64,000 nt of DNA from Sepioteuthis lessoniana (GCA_963585895.1 OY757911.1:56584319-56648318); one strand, 5' to 3'; shown: positions 1-10,708, numbered from the stretch's first letter. The notes: generated by a model from the sequence alone, not told the origin. Program-made: numbers and translations.

Positions 1-9
1 ATGTAAGTT

Positions 10-140
10 TTATGCTAATCGGACAACACTGGTGTTTCTGTCTGTAGGAGACCACTGGAGAACGTTGTTGATCAGTTCGCTCCTGCTTCTCCAGCATTGT
101 CTGACATGCTTGGCTCGTCTTAAATATGCTTTGTCGGCCC
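10..140 (-). pseudogene. RTE-LINE ORF fragment (C-terminal region)
   Basis: A short minus-strand frame contains RRAKHVRQCWRSRSELINNV, which matches the C-terminal block of the better preserved RTE-LINE at 56948-59548 (RRSRHAEQCWRSKDELISDV). Similarity fades after about 35 residues. The upstream residues of the frame (MMASAEMRSAYFIDQSMWAD) are not part of that block. It is a small decayed scrap and no function is expected. Confidence 0.55.
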
Positions 141-960
141 ACATGGATTGGTCTATAAAATACGCCGATCGCATCTCTGCAGAGGCCATCATGAGTGGCG
201 ACTTGTAATGCTTGACATCGGGACCCTAGTGACTGAGCGTACACGTAACGAGAAACACTTCACTTTGCTAGTTACTTGGGCTTGAATGGTGACTGTAGAG
301 TCCCAATCTGATCATGTCAAGCTCTAGCTCCTAGTTCACTCTGACTGAATTAATAAATTTACTCATGCAGCAAACAAACACTTATTGTTTTTATGCTAAA
401 GAAGGCGTTGATGGTTAGTTAATCGCGTAGACAAAAAGAAGACTTTGAGTGCCCTGGGTATGATGCTAAAATATCATCTGTTAGTGAGACTCCAGTTCTG
501 GACTTGTTACCAGCATACATCTGATGTATTTCAAGTGCTTGTGACAGTGGTTTCCCTGAAAAAAACCCAAAAAAATCCAGGTTTATTCGTTTACCAACCC
601 TAACAGTTGAACAGCCTGGGAAAATGAATGCAATGGGTGCAGAAAGCTTAGATTACAGATATATACTTCTAAGATATATTAATAGCTACAATATATTCCA
701 TCTTTAGTTATTATATTTCACATATATCATAATTTTATGCTTTCTTTTTTTATTCTTGTCTTTCTTTTTCTCCCTTTTGGTTTGAAATCTTTCTCGATAA
801 AAAAATGGAACATAAATTCTATACAATATTCCTAATATGTCAAATGAGGTAATTTAAAACAAAAAATACTGATTCACTAATTAAATGGTCAACTTTTTCT
901 TTTTATACAAATTTTCCCTAGGTTTTTGTATTTTGCATTTTTAAATATTCATCGTTGATT
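141..960. other. Unassigned AT-rich DNA
   Basis: No coding frame, tRNA-like box or repeat family was recognised. Poly-T and poly-A runs are common. Confidence 0.5.
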
Positions 961-983
961 TAACATCACTAATATCATTTCTC

Positions 984-1033
984 ATTGTCCTGATGATGGT
1001 TCACTATAACCGAAACGCAATAGTGTCGATTAT
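984..1033 (+). ncRNA. Hammerhead-type ribozyme motif (PLE-like)
   Basis: All three core boxes of a hammerhead ribozyme are present in the right order. CUGAUGA lies at 990-996, GAA at 1012-1014 and a GUC cleavage triplet at 1025-1027. Helix II is GGUU/AACC (998-1001 with 1008-1011). Helix III is ACGC/GUGU (1015-1018 with 1023-1026) with an AAUA loop. Helix I is CAUUGUC against GAUUAUG (983-989 with 1028-1034), with one U-U mismatch. The one departure is an extra U at 997 between the core and helix II. Penelope-like elements are known to carry minimal hammerheads with short helix III in their terminal repeats, and a PLE is present at 20130-21315. No PLE coding sequence was seen next to this motif, so it may be an isolated terminal fragment. 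Activity is not established. Confidence 0.45.
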
Positions 1034-1191
1034 GCTTCTCAATAAATCTATCCTTCTACTTGGATTAAATTATAAGTTTTCCTACAAATATTGTCGGATT
1101 ACACTCCATTATTTACTTCACTTCTAAGACATATCTTGATTTACAATACCCTCTCCACGAGTAGGATGCGGCCCTATTTCCATTTTAAACT
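1034..1191. other. Possible PLE terminal remnant
   Basis: AT-rich sequence directly after the hammerhead-like motif, including an AATAAA at 1041-1046. It could belong to the same decayed terminal repeat, but nothing else supports this. Confidence 0.2.
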
Positions 1192-1427
1192 GCATTTAAC
1201 AAGATGGAATTCAGAGTTTTCCTTATCCTAGACTGGTTGCCAAACCAAAACTTAAGAACACAGTCTGCTGATTTATTTACCCATTGCTGGAGGGAGAATA
1301 ATTGGATTCATTTTTTTTTTCGAAAGGCATTTGAGTTATATAAAATGCAAACATCCTCGTCTAGGATTTGAACTCGTATCACCAGGTCCATTTCCTACGA
1401 CGATAACCATTTAACGACGGGCACCCA
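1192..1427 (-). mobile_element. SINE-A copy, partial
   Basis: Read on the minus strand it starts with a degenerate tRNA-like head (GGGTGCCCGTCGTTAAATGG), a B-box-like AGTTCAAATCC, then the CATTTTATATAACTC and CTCCCTCCAGC blocks shared with the intact copy at 45410-45702. The 3' part after GAATTC is missing. Diverged and truncated, so an old insertion. Confidence 0.7.
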
Positions 1428-2691
1428 AGATATCACGTTAGATAACAACACAATCAACTAATACCTCCTGGTCCCATAACTCACGCAGTACACCCAGTCC
1501 CGTTACTTTTCGGACAAACATACTGTAGTCAAGAATGTATTCAACATAGAGGCGCAAGAAATAATGGTTAGGCCACTCTTCGAAATGGAAGTTAATGAAA
1601 TAACAACATCATCACACCATTGAATATATGGATGATTTAGAGAAGGTGAAGTTACTGACCATGGTTCACAATGTGTCAAAGGTAATTAAATATGCACCTC
1701 ATAAAAGATTGAGATGCATCTAAACGTCTGCGCTGTTACGCATTATAGAAATTGATATAATAAGAAATTGCTTCGCTTCGTTAATAGTCACGCAAATCTT
1801 CATTCTGTAAATATAATTGCCTTTTCTAATGTTACATTCTTATCCGACCTTTTATTTTCACTCAATTTGAAATACAGATGCCATGTTGTTCCAGAATTTA
1901 TCATTAAACTAATGTTTTAACCTCTACCTAAATAACCTATACTTTAGCAATAAAATATTGGAATGTATTTTCGAATGTGAACTACTGAGAAATGTTTGTC
2001 TAATTACTCTTACATATTTTAACCATAAATGAACAGAAATAAATTATATTCAAATAAGAAGAATTACCCAGGGTAATTACATCTAAGTGACTGCTCAAAA
2101 CATTCTCACAACATTAAAGATCAGAAACTTTTTCGAACAAAGAGGAAATTAACTTATTTGCATACATACCGACTGCCATGCCATACACAAAACTCCCAAC
2201 TTTTCAATAAAAATACAATCGATGAAGAGATTAAAGGGAAAAAGTTTATTTTTTATGTATACATGTAGAGGTAATAATTATTTAACTCTGTATTTATATA
2301 TATTTCCTCATAATACAATCGTTTTTCTCCAACGATATAATTAGCAGCAACATGGTGTTTTCTTTAATTGTCAACACTTTTAAACAACTATCAACACTGG
2401 GAAGGTAGATCTTATCGTGTTTTTTTTCTTTTCGATAATTCTATTTTCAATGAATACATTTCGTTTTTTTCTGTTTTAAACGCCTTTAAGCTTTTCCTGG
2501 CATTTTGTAAGAAATTAATTATATTTTACAATATATCAAAGATAGGTTAGTAAAGGCCGAGCAGATAGTACAATAAACCTCAAAATTTCGTAATATTTAA
2601 GGATAATTTCTGAAAAGATTTTAGTGCAAAATACAGCTTTCAAATACATTCTCATGATGGCAGTCTTTAGACCTCCACCTCGATTTCCACA
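1428..2691. other. Unassigned AT-rich DNA
   Basis: No recognised gene or repeat family. Only short poly-A/T runs are seen. Confidence 0.5.
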
Positions 2692-2692
2692 A

Positions 2693-2741
<49 letters not shown>
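2692..2741. repeat. (AAT)n microsatellite
   Basis: About 16 perfect AAT units. It resembles the tracts bounding RLE-LINE copies elsewhere, but no LINE was recognised beside it. Frames across it translate to poly-Ile or poly-Leu and are not genes. Confidence 0.95.
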
Positions 2742-3308
2742 GCAGCGGTGGTGTGTAATGTTTGAGTGTTGCAATCTTCATGAAAATATTGAATCCTATA
2801 GCTAAAAACTGAACAGGGCGTGGAAAAAAATAATAACAAATTAGGAATACTATTTCAAAAGACGGAACTATACCAGAGATTAGGTGTATGGTATCAAGCA
2901 AAAAAAATCAAGAATAAGGAGGTATGTAGACTTTGACTAAGTTAAAAAGTATTTATTTTAAAGTTGAAAATATCCACTCTTTCAAAGGTATTTTTGTGGT
3001 CCCTTGAAGGGTCTTCATCAAAAGAATACCAGGCCACTTCTCCAACAAGATCAAAGTTAATAATCAACCCTGCTCTGGTAGCCATATTATACAACCCATG
3101 AAAATGACACATTCAATTTCAAATCAAAGTCGGACCAGAGGTTTATCATCGGTGAGTGCTCCCTTAAAAGCCGGTCGGGAGAACCGGTCACGTCCCGTGA
3201 ATATTACTGTTCTAATTTCAGGTTAAAAGACAACACCCAAAGCAACTAAGCTACGGAGGGACAATAACGGGAGAAACGGACAAGAGGAGACTACAAAAAT
3301 TTATTTCA
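2742..3308. other. Unassigned DNA with one short hairpin
   Basis: No gene seen. At 2987-3030 a hairpin is closed by GGTATT/AATACC and holds an inner CCCTTGAAGGG. The stretch at 3205-3308 is A-rich and looks like decayed coding sequence but could not be assigned. Confidence 0.45.
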
Positions 3309-4225
3309 GGTTAGGTACTCGGAACCATTCTTAAAATAGACATGTTTGGAACTCAAGGAAAGAGACCAGAGGACAAGGTGATGACGAAACTCACAGACTA
3401 TGTGTTTCAAAAAAAGAAGGAGGAATATGATCGGCTTGCATTGAAGATTTCGTGGAAACATCAATACAAGGACTCGAGGGCTACATTTAAAAAATAACAA
3501 GAAAAACTAATTACAGCGACCGACTATATCATTGATAACATAAAGACAAACTGGAACACAAGAAAACGGAAACGTAAAGATAAACAACTTTGAGGATATT
3601 TCAAGTGACACACTGGCGAAATCTTACACGAGAAGACCGACATATGGCTACGAAGGAGGGATCTTAAAAGAAAAACTGAATATTTAAAAAGCAGAAAACA
3701 ACATCAAAAGGACTAATTATATCAAAGCTAAAATAGATGATATGCAAGAAAATACCAAGTGGTGACAAAGACTAAACGATTAATCAGATAATAAGCAAAC
3801 TAGCGCAAAAGTAGTATAAGTCTAGGTGAGTCTAAGTGAGAAAGGTGATCCATTGGGAATTGCACAAGAAATTGAAATTTGAACCAACTTCCAAATGGTA
3901 TATCGTCAACCTATAATTTATAGTAGATTTTTTCATTCTAGGGGACCACAGAGTGAAAATCAAAGAAAGTGAAAGAGGGACAAATTCATCTACCCAGAGA
4001 ACTAAGGAAGTTGTGGGAAATGAAGGTGACAAAGATGCCAATTGTAAATGCTACACTTGGAATGGTCTTCAACGTCGAGGAAATAGGACTGGAAGAGTGG
4101 GAAATTACAGGACGAATCGAGGTCATTCAGATTATAGTATTGTTTAGATCGGCCAGTATATTGAAAAGAGTTCAGTAGACCTAAGGAAACTTGTATTCCT
4201 TTAAATCCAGCGAAAGAGTATCAGT
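3309..4225 (+). mobile_element. RLE-LINE (R4/Dong-like) fragment
   Basis: A plus-strand decayed 3' half of a LINE. In order: a VRYSEPFLK block (about 3310), an RLCVSKKEGG...ACIEDFVETSIQGLEGYI region (about 3388-3485), a VIHWELCKK-type block (about 3848), and an RLE downstream block around 3969-4178 (ELRKLWEMKVTKMPIV then EEWEITGRIEVIQIIVLFRS). Several stops and frame shifts break it. The core endonuclease segment between the HWE block and the DHR block is deleted near 3905-3935. Copies of the same family are at 4437, 9633, 32412, 33655 and 41141-43438. Confidence 0.75.
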
Positions 4226-4237
4226 TTATTTTAGAGT

Positions 4238-4531
4238 GTTGATGCTTTTATTTTTGATAGCTGTAATCAGTCTGCCTTCTCGCTTGTTTATAAAATCTTT
4301 GAATTGTATTAATGGCATGCATGTCTCCATCTATTATTATTATACTCCTTTAGAGTTTTTTTTTTTTTAGACCATCAGCTTACACTGATGTGAAAAACTC
4401 TAAAGAAGTATAATAATAATAATAATAGAAAACCACAGATGGGGACATGCATGCCATTAATACAATTCAAAGATTTTATAATCAAGCGAGAAGGCAGACT
4501 GATTACAGCTATCAGGAACAAAAGCATCAAC
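4238..4531. repeat. Long inverted repeat across a LINE-LINE junction
   Basis: The arm at 4238-4360 is the near-perfect reverse complement of 4393-4531, separated by a 32-nt spacer. Both arms contain the same unusual junction: an RLE-LINE 3' end (AAAACTCTAAAGRAGTA), a (TAA)n tract, and the 5'-truncated start of another RLE-LINE copy. The right arm has two extra TAA units and a few extra bases. The spacer holds CATCAG...CTGATG, the terminal stem-loop of this LINE family. Confidence 0.85.
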
Positions 4532-5372
4532 AGAATGGAAATAACTAGAAAACAAAAATGAGAGGGAAAATAATGCTATGGCCACATCAAGCAACAAACA
4601 AACGAAATCTCACAGGAGAAAACATGGCCATGGCTAAGAAAAGGAAACCTTAGTAGGGAAACTGCTTCTCTTCTGATAGCAGCAGAGAAACGCGCTGGAA
4701 TTACCAACTATATCCAGGTGAAACAAGATAAGACGCAACAAACTAGCAAATGTAGGTTATGTGGTGATAGAGATGAAACGATACGTCACATAATAAATGA
4801 ATGCAGCAAATCAGCACAAGAAGAAGATAAGAAAAGACTTGACTGTTTTGGGTGTGTGATCCTCTTGGAATTGTGCTATAAATTTAGATATGACCATACG
4901 AACAAGTGGTATATGCGTAACTTGGAGTTCCTCCTGAAGAATGAAACCTGTGAATATCTCTGGGATTTTCAGATCAGAAAGGTTCACCTACTCTCGACCA
5001 AATTACCAGACCATTGATAGTCAACAAAAAAAAAATAAAAGAACCAATCAAATAGTGGATGTTGCTGTCCCGACAGAACTTACAAGAAAATTGAAGGAAG
5101 GCGAAAAGAGAGATAAGTACCTGGACCTTGCAAGAAAATTGAAAAAAAACACGGAAAAGGAAAATAACGATGATACCAGTTGTAATTGGTGCGCTCTGTT
5201 CAATCACCAAAGGATTATTAAAGGGACTGTAAGAATTGGAAATACTGTTAAGATCGGCCACAATGCTGAGAATAGATCTTGAGGCTTAAGAAGACTTGCT
5301 GTCACACAAACGTTAGTGAAAGACCATCACTTAATGCTGGTGTAAAAACCTTTCAAAAGATTAATAATATAA
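4437..5372 (+). mobile_element. RLE-LINE (R4/Dong-like) fragment with zinc knuckle and endonuclease
   Basis: The copy begins after (TAA)n at 4413-4436 and runs to a degenerate 3' end near 5370. It holds the RLITAIRNKSINRME block, a KTWPWLRKGNLSRETASLL block (about 4618-4680), a CCHC knuckle and an RLE remnant. Its 3' terminus (GACCATCACTTAATGCTGGTG) keeps a weak version of the family's terminal stem-loop. Then follows an AAG-rich run rather than clean TAA. It lacks the reverse transcriptase, as expected of a 5'-truncated insertion. Confidence 0.75.
4718..5281 (+). pseudogene. Zinc knuckle and restriction-like endonuclease domain remnant of RLE-LINE
   Basis: The frame from 4718 carries CRLCGDRDETIRHIINECSK, a C-x2-C-x8-H-x4-C knuckle of the kind found between RT and endonuclease in R2/R4/Dong LINEs. 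Next come CEYLWDFQIR (about 4950) and LPDH (about 5005). These correspond to the WDF...RPD part of the RLE active site, with the Arg-Pro-Asp reduced to Leu-Pro-Asp. After a stop, another frame continues with RTNQIVDVAVPTELTRKLKE and KRDKYLDLARKLKK (to about 5145). In intact relatives the domain would nick the target DNA for target-primed reverse transcription. At least two frame changes make this copy inactive. Confidence 0.7.
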
Positions 5373-5401
5373 AGAAGAAGAAAAAGAGGAAGAAGAATTA
5401 C

Positions 5402-5806
5402 TATTATTATTCCTTGCAAGGTTTTTCACTCAAGCGTTAGTTGGTGGTCTTTCACAGGTGTCCGAGTGATAGCAATTACCAGGTGTTTTTTTTTCAGTAT
5501 TTTAGTTGATCTTACCAATGCTTTGGTCTGAATGATTGCAATTCGTCCTCTGATTTCCTGTTACTCCTCTCCCCTCCTTAATTTTTGTGGGGGGACATCA
5601 CTAGTACACGAATTGCAATGGGTATCACCCCTGTCATTATGATCCACTTCTATTTATTTTAGTCTCCTGGCAAATTTCAAATGTTTGTCCATATTCCCGC
5701 TTTCTTTCATTTTCATTCAGATTATTTTATCTTAATTTTCTTTTGTTTATGTATTTATTCTTTTTTATAAATCAACACGAGGTCTGATCTGTTCGATATA
5801 ATTAGA
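5402..5806 (-). mobile_element. RLE-LINE fragment, diverged subfamily
   Basis: Minus-strand 3' end of an RLE-LINE subfamily. The terminal sequence on the minus strand is GAAAGACCACCAACTAACGC then a short AAGGAATAATAATAG. The coding remnant reads EIRGRIAIIQTKALVRSTKI (minus, about 5500-5560), which is the block after the endonuclease. It is bounded by ATTATTATT at 5402 and by (ATT)n at 5806-5820. Diverged from the main family but with the same layout. Confidence 0.6.
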
Positions 5807-5848
5807 TTATTATTATTATCATTGTTGTTGTTGTTGTGGTTGCTGTAA
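5807..5848. repeat. (ATT)n/(GTT)n microsatellite
   Basis: Short ATT run followed by TTG repeats. It marks the 5' boundary of the truncated RLE-LINE just before it. Confidence 0.85.
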
Positions 5849-6345
5849 AAAATAGATCTCACCATGATAATAATTGAAGATAACCATTTTCATTGTAAAA
5901 TTTCATTGTAAAAATATAAAATGTACAAAATGTAATAAAACCTAAAACTTTTTTTTTAATTTTCAAAATCTAAAACCCAAATGAAAATGTCTGTAAGATC
6001 GAGCAACATATATCCTAAACTTATGATATCAAATCTTCTTGTAAACTGTCTAGACGTCTATATTCCACCTAGACTACCATGCGTTTTTCTGGAAAAAAAA
6101 TGCAACCATTATCAATATTTTTAAAAGTTGTTTTAATCGAAATGCAGGATTGTACAAGAGCTCCATAATTTGTACTCTCGGAAAATAACTGTAATTTTTA
6201 TTTATGAGCTAAGCTGACATTTCATTTAAAAAGTGTGTGGAAAGGGGAAGACATTAACATAAAAGCAACATCACCCCTTCATACAATCTAAAAAGAACAT
6301 TTCAGAAATATTTCGGACTATGTACCAGTCTTTTTAAGGCCAAAA
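5849..6345. other. Unassigned AT-rich DNA
   Basis: No gene or repeat family recognised. Confidence 0.5.
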
Positions 6346-6858
6346 AAACATTTTTAAAGAAAATTCATGTTGCATTTATTGGTGCTTTTTTTCTTCATAA
6401 AACCAGCTTCAGTTTTCATGTTGATCGTAGTAAGCGAGTTCGAACTCCAGGCGCGCTATTTCCTTCACTTGAGAAAGATATGAACCCCCTTATCCTCCCA
6501 GCTGGGGGCTAAATGATACCGTTAGTATTCTTCTAGAAGGATGGATTTGACATTTATAACCCATGAAGGTTGATCTGTCATTAAACAAAAAAAGCTCGTA
6601 TTTTGAAGAAAATTAACGTTTCATCCATTGTTCTTTTGTGACTTCGTAAATACAGCTTCAGTCTCTGTACTTTTTGTAAAAATTCTCAGCCCGTATTTCG
6701 ACCAAAATATATGTTTCATTCATTGTTTTTTTCCCGACTTCTAAGATACAGCTTCTGTCTATATACTTTTTAAAAACAGGTCGTACATAGAAAAAAATAT
6801 TTCATTCATTGTTTCTCTCTGTCCAGCTTAATACAGCTTCAGTCTTCACACTTTCTCA
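6346..6858. repeat. Short tandem array, about 4 units of 90-100 bp, split by SINE-D
   Basis: Four related segments share a CATTYATTGTT block and a TACAGCTTCAGTCT block, ending near 6420, 6675, 6770 and 6855. Units 2, 3 and 4 are spaced about 88-98 bp apart. Unit 1 is separated from unit 2 by the SINE-D at 6425-6590, so the SINE probably inserted into the array. Confidence 0.6.
6425..6590 (+). mobile_element. SINE-D copy, 5' truncated
   Basis: Contains the B-box-like GAGTTCGAACTCC, the ATGAACCCCCTTATCCTCCC block seen also at 27896-27915, and the 3' hairpin tail. In the tail, GACA (6550) pairs with TGTC (6578) and AACC with GGTT. Other copies have GGCA/TGCC in this stem, so both sides changed together here. 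Confidence 0.7.
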
Positions 6859-6929
6859 TTACATCTTTTTTATAGCGAAAACTTTATTTGATTCAAATAG
6901 TTCTTCTTTTTGTTTTCTTTTCACTTCTA

Positions 6930-6931
<2 letters not shown>

Positions 6932-7005
<74 letters not shown>

Positions 7006-7017
7006 TAAGATAGTGAA

Positions 7018-7061
<44 letters not shown>
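6932..7061. repeat. (TG)n microsatellite, interrupted
   Basis: About 35 TG units, a short GCGCGTAAGATAGTGAATG interruption, then about 18 more. The Cys-Val frame across it is not a gene. Confidence 0.97.
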
Positions 7062-7064
<3 letters not shown>

Positions 7065-7218
7065 ATGTGTGGTTATATACAAAGCCCAGCCTCCTAGCGG
7101 CTATCAAACATCATCTTTTCTTATTCTGATAAAAACCGATTTTAAGTTCGATTCTGTTTTCTGTTTTCTTTAACTTCACCCTCCACAACCCATTTTACCC
7201 CACTTCCATTCTTTCTTA

Positions 7219-7223
<5 letters not shown>
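7062..7223. other. Unassigned DNA
   Basis: Pyrimidine-rich, with nothing recognised. Confidence 0.4.

Positions 7224-7266
<43 letters not shown>
7224..7266. repeat. (TC)n microsatellite
   Basis: Perfect CT dinucleotide run. Confidence 0.97.
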
Positions 7267-7268
<2 letters not shown>

Positions 7269-7664
7269 TGGCGTAACTCTATTTTTCAGTGAGGGTGTTT
7301 TCGAAAAGGATTTATCGAAAATGTTCAATAAGCAAGCAATGCTCTGATGTCACTAATGGGGTCAGAAATCTTTTGCACAGGAGCCCTCGCAATATCTTTT
7401 TCATTGTGTGTCCCTAATCTCCAAATCGATATCGAACTAAAGCGATTGGAATCAGACGCCGGCTTCGTTTAAGCGCATTTTTCTAGTTGATCTGAGATTT
7501 ATTCGCCTTTCATAGAAATATTACCGTGCCAAGCCACAAGGTGAGCATAATAATGGCTTCACTTACTTTTGTGAATATATTTTGGCCGGCCGACAGTCCA
7601 TATACCTTGTTAGGAAGACAACGATGTCACACAAACACTGCAACTCACCATCTCTACATCTGTT
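7267..7664. other. Unassigned DNA, less AT-rich than its surroundings
   Basis: No coding frame of note. The base composition is mixed and no repeat family was recognised, so it may be old unique sequence. Confidence 0.4.
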
Positions 7665-7665
7665 A

Positions 7666-7702
<37 letters not shown>

Positions 7703-7751
7703 TAAGAGAAAGGGGAGACAGGTAGGAACAGAGACTAAAGAAGTAGTTTAA

Positions 7752-7784
<33 letters not shown>
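7665..7784. repeat. (CT)n(TA)n and (AT)n microsatellites
   Basis: A CT run passing into TA ends at about 7703. A second AT run spans 7754-7784. Confidence 0.95.
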
Positions 7785-7786
<2 letters not shown>

Positions 7787-8639
7787 TAAAAGAAATCGGA
7801 ACTTATCTGAAAATACATGAACGTTAATTTCAATAAGTGATATATTAATGCTATTTGATGTATGATTCCTCAGTTAGTTTATGTGCTATATCAAAAATAA
7901 TAGAATTGGATGCTTGATTTTAACGTCATGACAACTCACCAAGGGTTATTCAATGCATCGAAACTACAGAAGTCTATTCATTTTACATTACTATTTGCTT
8001 TTTGTTTTTTTTGTTTTTGAATATATTTCGCTCAATTACGTGGTTTTAAGTATATACTTTTAATGGAAATATGTATATGGTTTGATTTATTTTTTTTTTA
8101 CTTTTTAATATAAGGCATTTATTTGCTAATGGTTATATGGCTTTCGAAATTAAATAATTGTCCATTGGAAACAAGTATAGCTTTAAGTAAGTATTCTTGA
8201 TACAGATAAGTTGCAGTAATATAGTATTAAGTATTCTTATCAAATCCATTTTTTGTGTGAAAAGTGATTTCAAAAGAGTATTTTTATTTTTAATTTATTT
8301 ATATTTTTATTGCACGAAGTCCTATCGAATATAAATATAATTCAAACATATCTATTGGACTCATTTATGGGATCCTAACAAGTATTATCACCCCGAGTTT
8401 ATGTAGACCTGGGACTAATGGCATTGAACTGTTACTCCACACTACTGAGAGTATAAAAACCGGGGCCTTAAAATTAGATTAACTTTAGTGTCATAACTAG
8501 GACACACCTTTTGGCCTGTGATCTAACCCTGCTGCTGGGAATATAACCACCGTATTTCACGCCCCGTTGACAGGTTTGAATAATACTCGGAGATAATCTT
8601 TTTATCGTGGTACTCAATATCAGTGGTACTCAAAATCGC
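7785..8639. other. Unassigned AT-rich DNA
   Basis: No gene seen. 8340-8600 has a more mixed composition and could be a very old repeat, but it matches none of the families here. Confidence 0.45.
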
Positions 8640-8985
8640 AAAAAAACGCTGGAATAATAACATCCACAATCAACTCTTCCAGGTCTAGCCAACATTGGAA
8701 GAATGGAGACCAGCTTTCATAGAATCAAGAAAAGAAAAGTCATTCTACACTGATTGCACAAGTCTTACCCACTCTTTCATATTGAAACAAGAACAACGAC
8801 CAGAGTGTTAGACATGTTAAACGCCTGGCACCGTTAAACACATTCTCATAAAATGTAGAGCTTTTGCTCTCATCAGAAAATAATTTTTCAAGGTGAAAAA
8901 CTTTCGGGATTAGTTAGAGAATGTACAAATGGATGACGTCCTGTCTTACGTAGAGGAGACAGGCTTTTACCAATAATATAATAAA
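8640..8985 (+). pseudogene. LINE ORF C-terminus, I/LOA-like
   Basis: Plus-strand frames give TLEEWRPAFIESRKEK (about 8690), LTHSFILKQEQRPEC (about 8770), then GTVKHILIKCRAFALIR (about 8838) and YVEETGFY (about 8950). The order RxxHTxLTHSxxL, C-x2-C, TVxHILxxC, FYxx is typical of the end of I/LOA-group LINE polyproteins, after the RNase H domain. Several stops are present and the rest of the element is missing. The clade is inferred from motif order only. Confidence 0.55.
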
Positions 8986-9074
8986 TTGAAAGCATTTAAT
9001 CGTGTGAAAACAAATGCGACTTTGTTAATGTAAAATTGTATCTACAAAATATTCGTTAAGAAATCTTTGGTTAA

Positions 9075-9076
<2 letters not shown>

Positions 9077-9130
<54 letters not shown>
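9077..9130. repeat. (AT)n microsatellite
   Basis: About 27 perfect AT units. Confidence 0.98.
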
Positions 9131-9133
<3 letters not shown>

Positions 9134-9617
9134 ATTTGGCACTAAGTAACATGTGAAAGTTAATATAGCATGAAACACAGCCAACCTATACATATCCCAT
9201 AATCCAGGCTATTCGATCATCAAACCTGAGTAATTAATAATCCAGATCTACCTAAAGATACTGTGAATGTTGAAAAAGTATCGTGACTGACACTGTATTT
9301 ACTAAGACAGAAATTGACAAAGAATGAAATGATAATCCTCTTTGAAGTAATCTTCTTGGCATTCGAGTTTTTCATGCGTAAAAACACCTATTAAACTTCT
9401 CTTTGTAATATTTTTTCAATGCTGTCTATCTCTTCAAATTTTACTATTGAGATTAAAGTATTAAAAATTACTACTTTCCTGTCTAGATTTTGTGTAGTCA
9501 TCAAATTATCATCACTTCATTATATAATTATTTTAATATAATTATCATTTAATTATTATACCATAATTTATATTAATAATTATCATATAATTATTATGTA
9601 ATTCTGCATAATTTATT
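9131..9617. other. Unassigned AT-rich DNA
   Basis: No gene seen. 9500-9600 is a loose AATTAT/ATAATT-rich tract. Confidence 0.5.
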
Positions 9618-10426
9618 TTTATTATTATTATTCACTCAATAGAGTTTTCCACATCAGCGTAAGCTGATGGATTTTCACTGGAGTTTGAGAGAGAGCAAGT
9701 CTCCTCAACTCTCCAGGACTCTTCTCAGTATTCTAACTGTCTTCAAGAATGCTGTCGTTTGGATGGTCTCCACTCGTCCGCCAACTTCCAAATCCTCCAG
9801 TCCCTTTAATAATCCTTCAGTAACTGTGCCAAAAGCACCAATCGCAATTGGTACAATCGATACTTTCATGTTCCATAGTTTCTTCAATATCTCTAGCAAG
9901 GTCGAGGTACTTATCCTTCTTTTCATATTCTTTCAGTTTTATTCTGTGGTCAGCCGGGACAGCAAAGTCCACAATTTTGCAAATTCTCTTCTTTTTTTGT
10001 TGACTATTATAAGGTATGGTCGTCGGGCCAAGATTAGGCGATTCGTGTGTATGTCAAAGTCTAATAGGAGTTTATGTGTTTATGGACAGGTGTTGGGTTG
10101 TGCATTTACCACTTGTTGGTATGGTCAAATTTAAATTTCTTGCACATTTCCCAGTGGATCACCTTGCCGACCCAGTCGTGTCTCACCTTATACTCCCTCT
10201 GTGCTAATTTGCAGCATTCGCTTATTATATGATTGATGGTTTCATCTCTGTCACTGCGTAGCCTATATTTGCTATTTTGTTGAGTCTTATCTATTCTCGC
10301 CTTGATAATGATTAGTTCTTATGCCACTGTTTTGCACTGCCATTAGGAGAGATTCTGTTTCTCTCTTAAAGTTTCCTTTTCTTAACAAGGTCCAGGTTTT
10401 GTGTGTGAAATATTTTTTATTCATAT

Positions 10427-10708
10427 TTACCCAACCCCTCAACTCTGGCAGGATATGACACAAGGTCAATATTTTAGCGGAGTTCAACAGGTTTGAATTC
10501 AGAATTTTCCTTCTAGTTTCCTTCTAGACTAGTTGCCTAACCCAGTCTGTACTACTATTTACCCATAACTGGAGGGAGAATAATTAGATTCATAACTTTC
10601 CCAAGGGTATTAGTGCTATGTGAAATGCAATTAGGCTGGTCAAGGATTTGAACTAGTGTCGCCGTGTCCATTTCCTACGACGATAACCATTACACCACGG
10701 GCACCTCT
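10427..10708 (-). mobile_element. SINE-A inserted into RLE-LINE
   Basis: A nearly full-length minus-strand copy: head GAGGTGCCCGTGGTGTAATGG, B box near 10650 and terminal CAACCCCTCAACTCTGGCAG. LINE sequence related to AGATGTTGTTTATAAGTCG is found in both flanks (10406-10426 and 10715-10736), which fits a degenerate target duplication. The SINE is therefore younger than this LINE copy. Confidence 0.85.

Noticed and set aside
2536..2901. 121-residue minus-strand frame with a long poly-Leu segment resembling a membrane protein
   Set aside because: The Leu and Ile runs are the translation of the (AAT)n microsatellite.
2987..3030. Third hammerhead-like motif on the minus strand (TTGATGAAG with a CCCTT/AAGGG helix, closed by GGTATT/AATACC)
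   Set aside because: No GAA box and no cleavage triplet at the right place, and CUGAUGA is mutated. Kept only as a hairpin.
6809..7129. 106-residue Cys-Val rich frame
   Set aside because: Direct translation of (TG)n. The same goes for Tyr-Ile and His-Thr frames at 34491-34861, 46608-46871, 47061-47294, 48409-48864 and 63468-63785.
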